Shown one piece after another: positions 61,115-64,000 of a DNA stretch of 64,000 nt. The position numbers were made by a program, and so were the translations under genes. Positions within the stretch are counted from its first letter, which is position 1; every line of letters begins with the position of its first letter. This stretch comes from JBDGYW01 sp964518955 (lineage in GTDB: Bacteria; Gemmatimonadota; Gemmatimonadetes; Gemmatimonadales; GWC2-71-9): contig CAZFHS010000027.1 of the NCBI GenBank assembly GCA_964518955.1, positions 20,377 through 84,376 on the forward strand, given 5' to 3'. Under the pieces are notes generated by a model. That model worked only from the letters and a program-made list of their open reading frames with translations, made no database searches and was not told the DNA's origin.

Positions 61115-62937
61115 TACGATGATCTGGTTAGTTCTATCCGAACTGTGGAGGAAACACCCGATACGACGATTACAGTCGTGTCTTTAGTGACAAATCCCTC
61201 GGCCACGAATCGAAGCTCGTGTTCACCGGGTGGAAGTTCTACTGTATGCCTGCGTCCCGAATCCCGCTCCTCAGCATCAACGAAAAGGATTGCCGCCACC
61301 GGTGAGACTCCGATCAGTAAGGTCCCCGGGGGTAAGTCTTCTACACGCGTCTGTTCCTCTTGCGGTGTTGGTTCGAGACGTTGCGGTGCAGCTGCCACGA
61401 TTTCCGGCACAGCAACGTACGGAATCTGGTACGCTTCACCCGCAACGAGCGTCACATCTTCATTGAACGGCCGATAACCCGGCGCGTTCACACTGATGGT
61501 GTGCCTCCCCGCCTGCAACTCGAAGTCGGTGCCGCGCTGCTGTGCGCCGTCTATCCGGATGATCGCACCCGCTGGTGCACCCGTCACCGATAGCTGCGCC
61601 ATCTGAGGTGCGGGAGGTTGCGCTACCGTTGTCTCGGCCGGTTCGGCACCGGTGCCGAGTGATTCCACTGCGGCAGAACCTTCGGCAAGTTCAGCGGGAC
61701 CTCCCTCAGTGTTTTCCGTCTCGCTCGTTTGCACCGAGTCAACCGGATTGGCGGGCACGGGGCGAGCACTGCTTTGACCCATCTGCCAAGCCCCAACCCC
61801 CACAGCAGCGACGATCAAAACGCCGACGAGCGGGTAAAGCAGTCGTCTGAAGCCACTGGCAGGTCCCGTCGGAGTTCCAGGCTGCGGCGTCGGCGACGGC
61901 GTGACAATCAGCTCTGTGCTGAGGCGGTCCATATCAGGTAGCTGCCCGCCTGCAGTGAGAGTCTCCGCATCTTCATCGCTGATCTCTGGGCTTCTTTCCT
62001 GAAGCCCTTTGACGAATGCTGTGACGGATGAAAACCGACCCTCCGGCTTCTTGCTGAGTGCCTTGTGTACGGTAGCGTAGACGTGGTCCGGGAGGTTGGG
62101 ACGCAGCACAGTTAGCGGTGGCGGCGGCATGGTGCAGTGTTTGTGAAGAATGTCGATTGCCGATCCGCCCTCGAACGGCAGCTGACCCGACAGCATGCGA
62201 TACGCCATCACTGCCACCGAGTATTGATCGGACGCGCCGCTCACCGCATGCCCCATTCCCTGCTCCGGTGACATGTAGTATGGCGTGCCGATGACCGAAC
62301 CGGACGCGGTGAGTGTCGATTCGGTAAGCGCCTTGGCGATGCCGAAATCGGTCACGACAACCCGGTTCCGTGGGTCCACCATGATGTTCGCGGGTTTGAT
62401 ATCGCGGTGGATCACTTGCTGCTCGTGCGCGTAGTCGAGCGCATCCGCTACGGGCTGCAGAAGCTCGATCACCTCTTTGAGGGACATGTTGTTCATGTCC
62501 TTGACGACGTGATCGAGCGACCGGCCTTCCAGGTACTTCATGGCATACCAGAAGATCCGGCCACCCCCGGCGATTCTGTAAATGGGGATGATGTTGGCGT
62601 GGTCGAGGCCTGCGGCGGTGCGTGCTTCTCGCTTGAACCGCTCTACGCCATGTCCGAATGTGAGTTCCGGGGGAAGTGCCTTGATGGCAACCTGGCGATG
62701 CAGCTCGATCTCTTTGGCGAGGAAGACGACGGCCATGCCGCCGCGGCCGAGCTGCTTGATGATCTCGTAGTCGCCTTGAGTGTCTTCGCGCAGCAGGTCA
62801 GTCAGGTGGCGGATTGCCGAGTCGTCCATCGACGCGGTGATCGCAGCCTGGCCTTCGGCGTCAGACACCAGCGAACCGCACTGGTGGCAGTACACAGCAT
62901 CGTCTGGTACAGGCGTAGCGCAGTGTACACACTGCAT
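61114..62937 (-). CDS. Transmembrane Ser/Thr protein kinase with zinc ribbon and PEGA domains
   Basis: A 607-residue protein. An N-terminal zinc ribbon (CVHCATP...CHQCGSL) precedes a Hanks-type kinase domain at about 57-320: LGRGGMAVVFLA, VAIKALP (Lys), HRDIKPANIMV, DFGIAKA, GTPYYMSPEQG. Its activation loop is intact. A membrane helix follows at about 365-385 (LVGVLIVAAVGVGAW). Two PEGA domains (around 450-525 and 540-607) lie outside: ISVNAPGYRPFNEDVTL and HTVELPPGEHELRFV. The domain order suggests that an external PEGA signal controls an inner kinase. It is the first gene of a three-gene unit with the pseudoprotease and the giant lipoprotein. Confidence 0.92.
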   Translation of the reverse strand: MQCVHCATPVPDDAVYCHQCGSLVSDAEGQAAITASMDDSAIRHLTDLLREDTQGDYEIIKQLGRGGMAVVFLAKEIELHRQVAIKALPPELTFGHGVERFKREARTAAGLDHANIIPIYRIAGGGRIFWYAMKYLEGRSLDHVVKDMNNMSLKEVIELLQPVADALDYAHEQQVIHRDIKPANIMVDPRNRVVVTDFGIAKALTESTLTASGSVIGTPYYMSPEQGMGHAVSGASDQYSVAVMAYRMLSGQLPFEGGSAIDILHKHCTMPPPPLTVLRPNLPDHVYATVHKALSKKPEGRFSSVTAFVKGLQERSPEISDEDAETLTAGGQLPDMDRLSTELIVTPSPTPQPGTPTGPASGFRRLLYPLVGVLIVAAVGVGAWQMGQSSARPVPANPVDSVQTSETENTEGGPAELAEGSAAVESLGTGAEPAETTVAQPPAPQMAQLSVTGAPAGAIIRIDGAQQRGTDFELQAGRHTISVNAPGYRPFNEDVTLVAGEAYQIPYVAVPEIVAAAPQRLEPTPQEEQTRVEDLPPGTLLIGVSPVAAILFVDAEERDSGRRHTVELPPGEHELRFVAEGFVTKDTTVIVVSGVSSTVRIELTRSS

Positions 62938-63144
62938 TGCAACGTCCCCGTTCCCAGTCGGAGGAGTACGCTCTCAAAGCCTTGCTGCAACGAACGTTCC
63001 GAAGCGGGGGAGAAACCCCGCATACTGGAACATCCCAAGATCAGTAAGGTTACGGCTGAAACAGGGTCCGTCAAGCAATCTGAGGCTGGGATTCTACCCT
63101 ACAACTGGGGGAGGAAAGCAACGGTATGAACGCCCTCCTCGACC

Positions 63145-63360
63145 CTACCCCTCCCCCAGCTGAAAAACATCATCCACCTTCGCGTCGAACACCTTTGCGA
63201 TCTTCATCGCCAAGGCAAGCGATGGCGAGTAACGCGCCTGCTCGAGTAGGATGATGGTTTGCCGAGTGCAGCCAACTTTGTCGGCAAGATCCTGCTGGGT
63301 CATCTCGCCGTTTTCGAACCGGTATTTCCTGATCGAGTTCTGGATCTCCGCCTTGGGCAT
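63145..63360 (-). CDS. XRE-family small transcriptional regulator
   Basis: A 71-residue Cro/CI-type helix-turn-helix protein: NGEMTQQDLADKVGCTRQTI, LLEQARYSPSLALAMKIAKV, FDAKVDDVFQL. Standalone proteins like this are often encoded right after small membrane proteins, as here (start one base past the membrane protein stop). It likely represses its own operon through the palindrome at 63,923-63,950. Confidence 0.88.
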   Translation of the reverse strand: MPKAEIQNSIRKYRFENGEMTQQDLADKVGCTRQTIILLEQARYSPSLALAMKIAKVFDAKVDDVFQLGEG

Positions 63361-63361
63361 C

Positions 63362-63913
63362 TCAGACTCTCCGGTACCCGACTAGGATCCCGACCGGTAG
63401 TCCTATGACGTACATCAACAGGCATGACCAGAACATCAGGTAGAGGTAGAAAACGGGCACCGCTCCGGCGTCGCGAAACTGCTCGCCGAGGCCGACAACC
63501 CACACCGCCAATGTCACCAAGGTGGCCAGCGCCTGCATCGCGGGCGCACGTTCGAGAATGGTGAGGTCGCGCTCGTCCATACTGGCAGACTCGGTTTTCG
63601 CTCGCCCTTTCAATTGAATCGTCGCGACGCCCGGCACCACGATTGCTATCAACACTAGCAGCGTGAACAGCATACGAATTTTGTCGTCGTCGTATGTGGT
63701 ATCCGCACCGTTGCCGATCAGCACGAACGCCGCAGCGGCGGCGAATACCAATCCCACGATCAAACTCCACTGCGCGGAACGTTGCATGGGAGTCGCGGGC
63801 AGATCGACACCTTCCGGGAGTGGCGGGACTTTGGGCATCGTACGGAGGCCAGCAATCCACAAGACGAGAAAACCTGCCGCGATGGCCAGAACACCCCAGA
63901 TGAGCACCGTCAT
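63362..63913 (-). CDS. Five-segment membrane protein (DUF2178-like)
   Basis: A 183-residue inner-membrane protein with five hydrophobic segments near 4-24, 48-68, 80-103, 130-148 and 153-180. A charged loop, SMDERDLTILERAPAM, lies between the third and fourth; a similar DERxxxI motif is typical of DUF2178-type proteins paired with XRE regulators. ATG at 63913 has AGGAG six bases upstream. Function is unknown; related pairs may sense membrane or envelope stress. Confidence 0.65.
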   Translation of the reverse strand: MTVLIWGVLAIAAGFLVLWIAGLRTMPKVPPLPEGVDLPATPMQRSAQWSLIVGLVFAAAAAFVLIGNGADTTYDDDKIRMLFTLLVLIAIVVPGVATIQLKGRAKTESASMDERDLTILERAPAMQALATLVTLAVWVVGLGEQFRDAGAVPVFYLYLMFWSCLLMYVIGLPVGILVGYRRV

Positions 63914-63922
63914 ATTGATCTC

Positions 63923-63950
63923 CTGACATATAATTCATACATAATGTCAG
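63923..63950. promoter_or_regulatory. Palindromic operator upstream of the membrane protein/XRE pair
   Basis: CTGACAT (63923-63929) and ATGTCAG (63944-63950) form a perfect 7-base inverted repeat around an AT-rich 14-base core. It lies 10-37 bases upstream of the start codon, where a promoter is expected. Likely bound by the XRE protein; inferred. Confidence 0.55.
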
Positions 63951-64000
63951 TACTGTCCCGTTTAGTATTTTGCCTGCAGCTGTAGCCTGTTGCAATACAT

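Overview
The window is a dense, mostly two-strand bacterial chromosome segment of moderately high GC. No rRNA, tRNA, CRISPR array, prophage or insertion sequence was recognised. The mix of genes is typical of Gemmatimonadota or Acidobacteriota-like soil or marine bacteria: three very large MacB/FtsX-type permeases (ADOP type), each next to its own PadR regulator; a zinc-ribbon/PEGA Ser/Thr kinase; many Sec, lipoprotein and Tat signal peptides; TonB-linked peptidases; and several serine hydrolases. The phylum is an inference from gene content, not from a marker gene.

Left part (1-16.7 kb). A minus-strand operon holds an APC amino-acid permease, a GH63 glucosidase lipoprotein and a GH2 beta-galactosidase cut by the window edge. 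It is followed by a chalcone-isomerase-like secreted protein, a minus-strand operon of M14 peptidase, TonB receptor and M1 peptidase, a PAS-only sensor without an output domain, a secreted beta-lactamase-like hydrolase, and a DUF1846 protein with a small ATC-hydrolase-like partner.

Middle (16.7-42 kb). Three PadR/ADOP sets are interleaved with two metabolic groups. The first is a redox cluster: three Tat-exported aldo/keto reductases with C-terminal double Fe-S motifs, a Tat-exported DUF362 protein, a NapH-like membrane ferredoxin, a NapG-like Tat ferredoxin and a DUF6599 protein. It looks like a complete membrane-to-exterior electron-transfer module of unknown substrate and is the best candidate for an undescribed system. 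The second is central sugar metabolism: phosphofructokinase, phosphoglycerate kinase and class II fructose-bisphosphate aldolase, with a Cys-rich lipoprotein directly behind pgk.

Right part (42-64 kb). A TetR, TolC, membrane-fusion and RND efflux operon has a clear promoter/operator; the RND pump lacks the usual proton-relay residues. A metallo-beta-lactamase-fold protein follows. Then comes a minus-strand cassette: Ser/Thr kinase, a trypsin-like pseudoprotease with all three triad residues replaced, and a 3,360-codon surface lipoprotein built from five invasin-type Ig domains and five seven-bladed beta-propellers (35 blades). That gene is split by a single TAG codon at 55310-55312. The window ends with a small membrane protein/XRE regulator pair and its palindromic operator.
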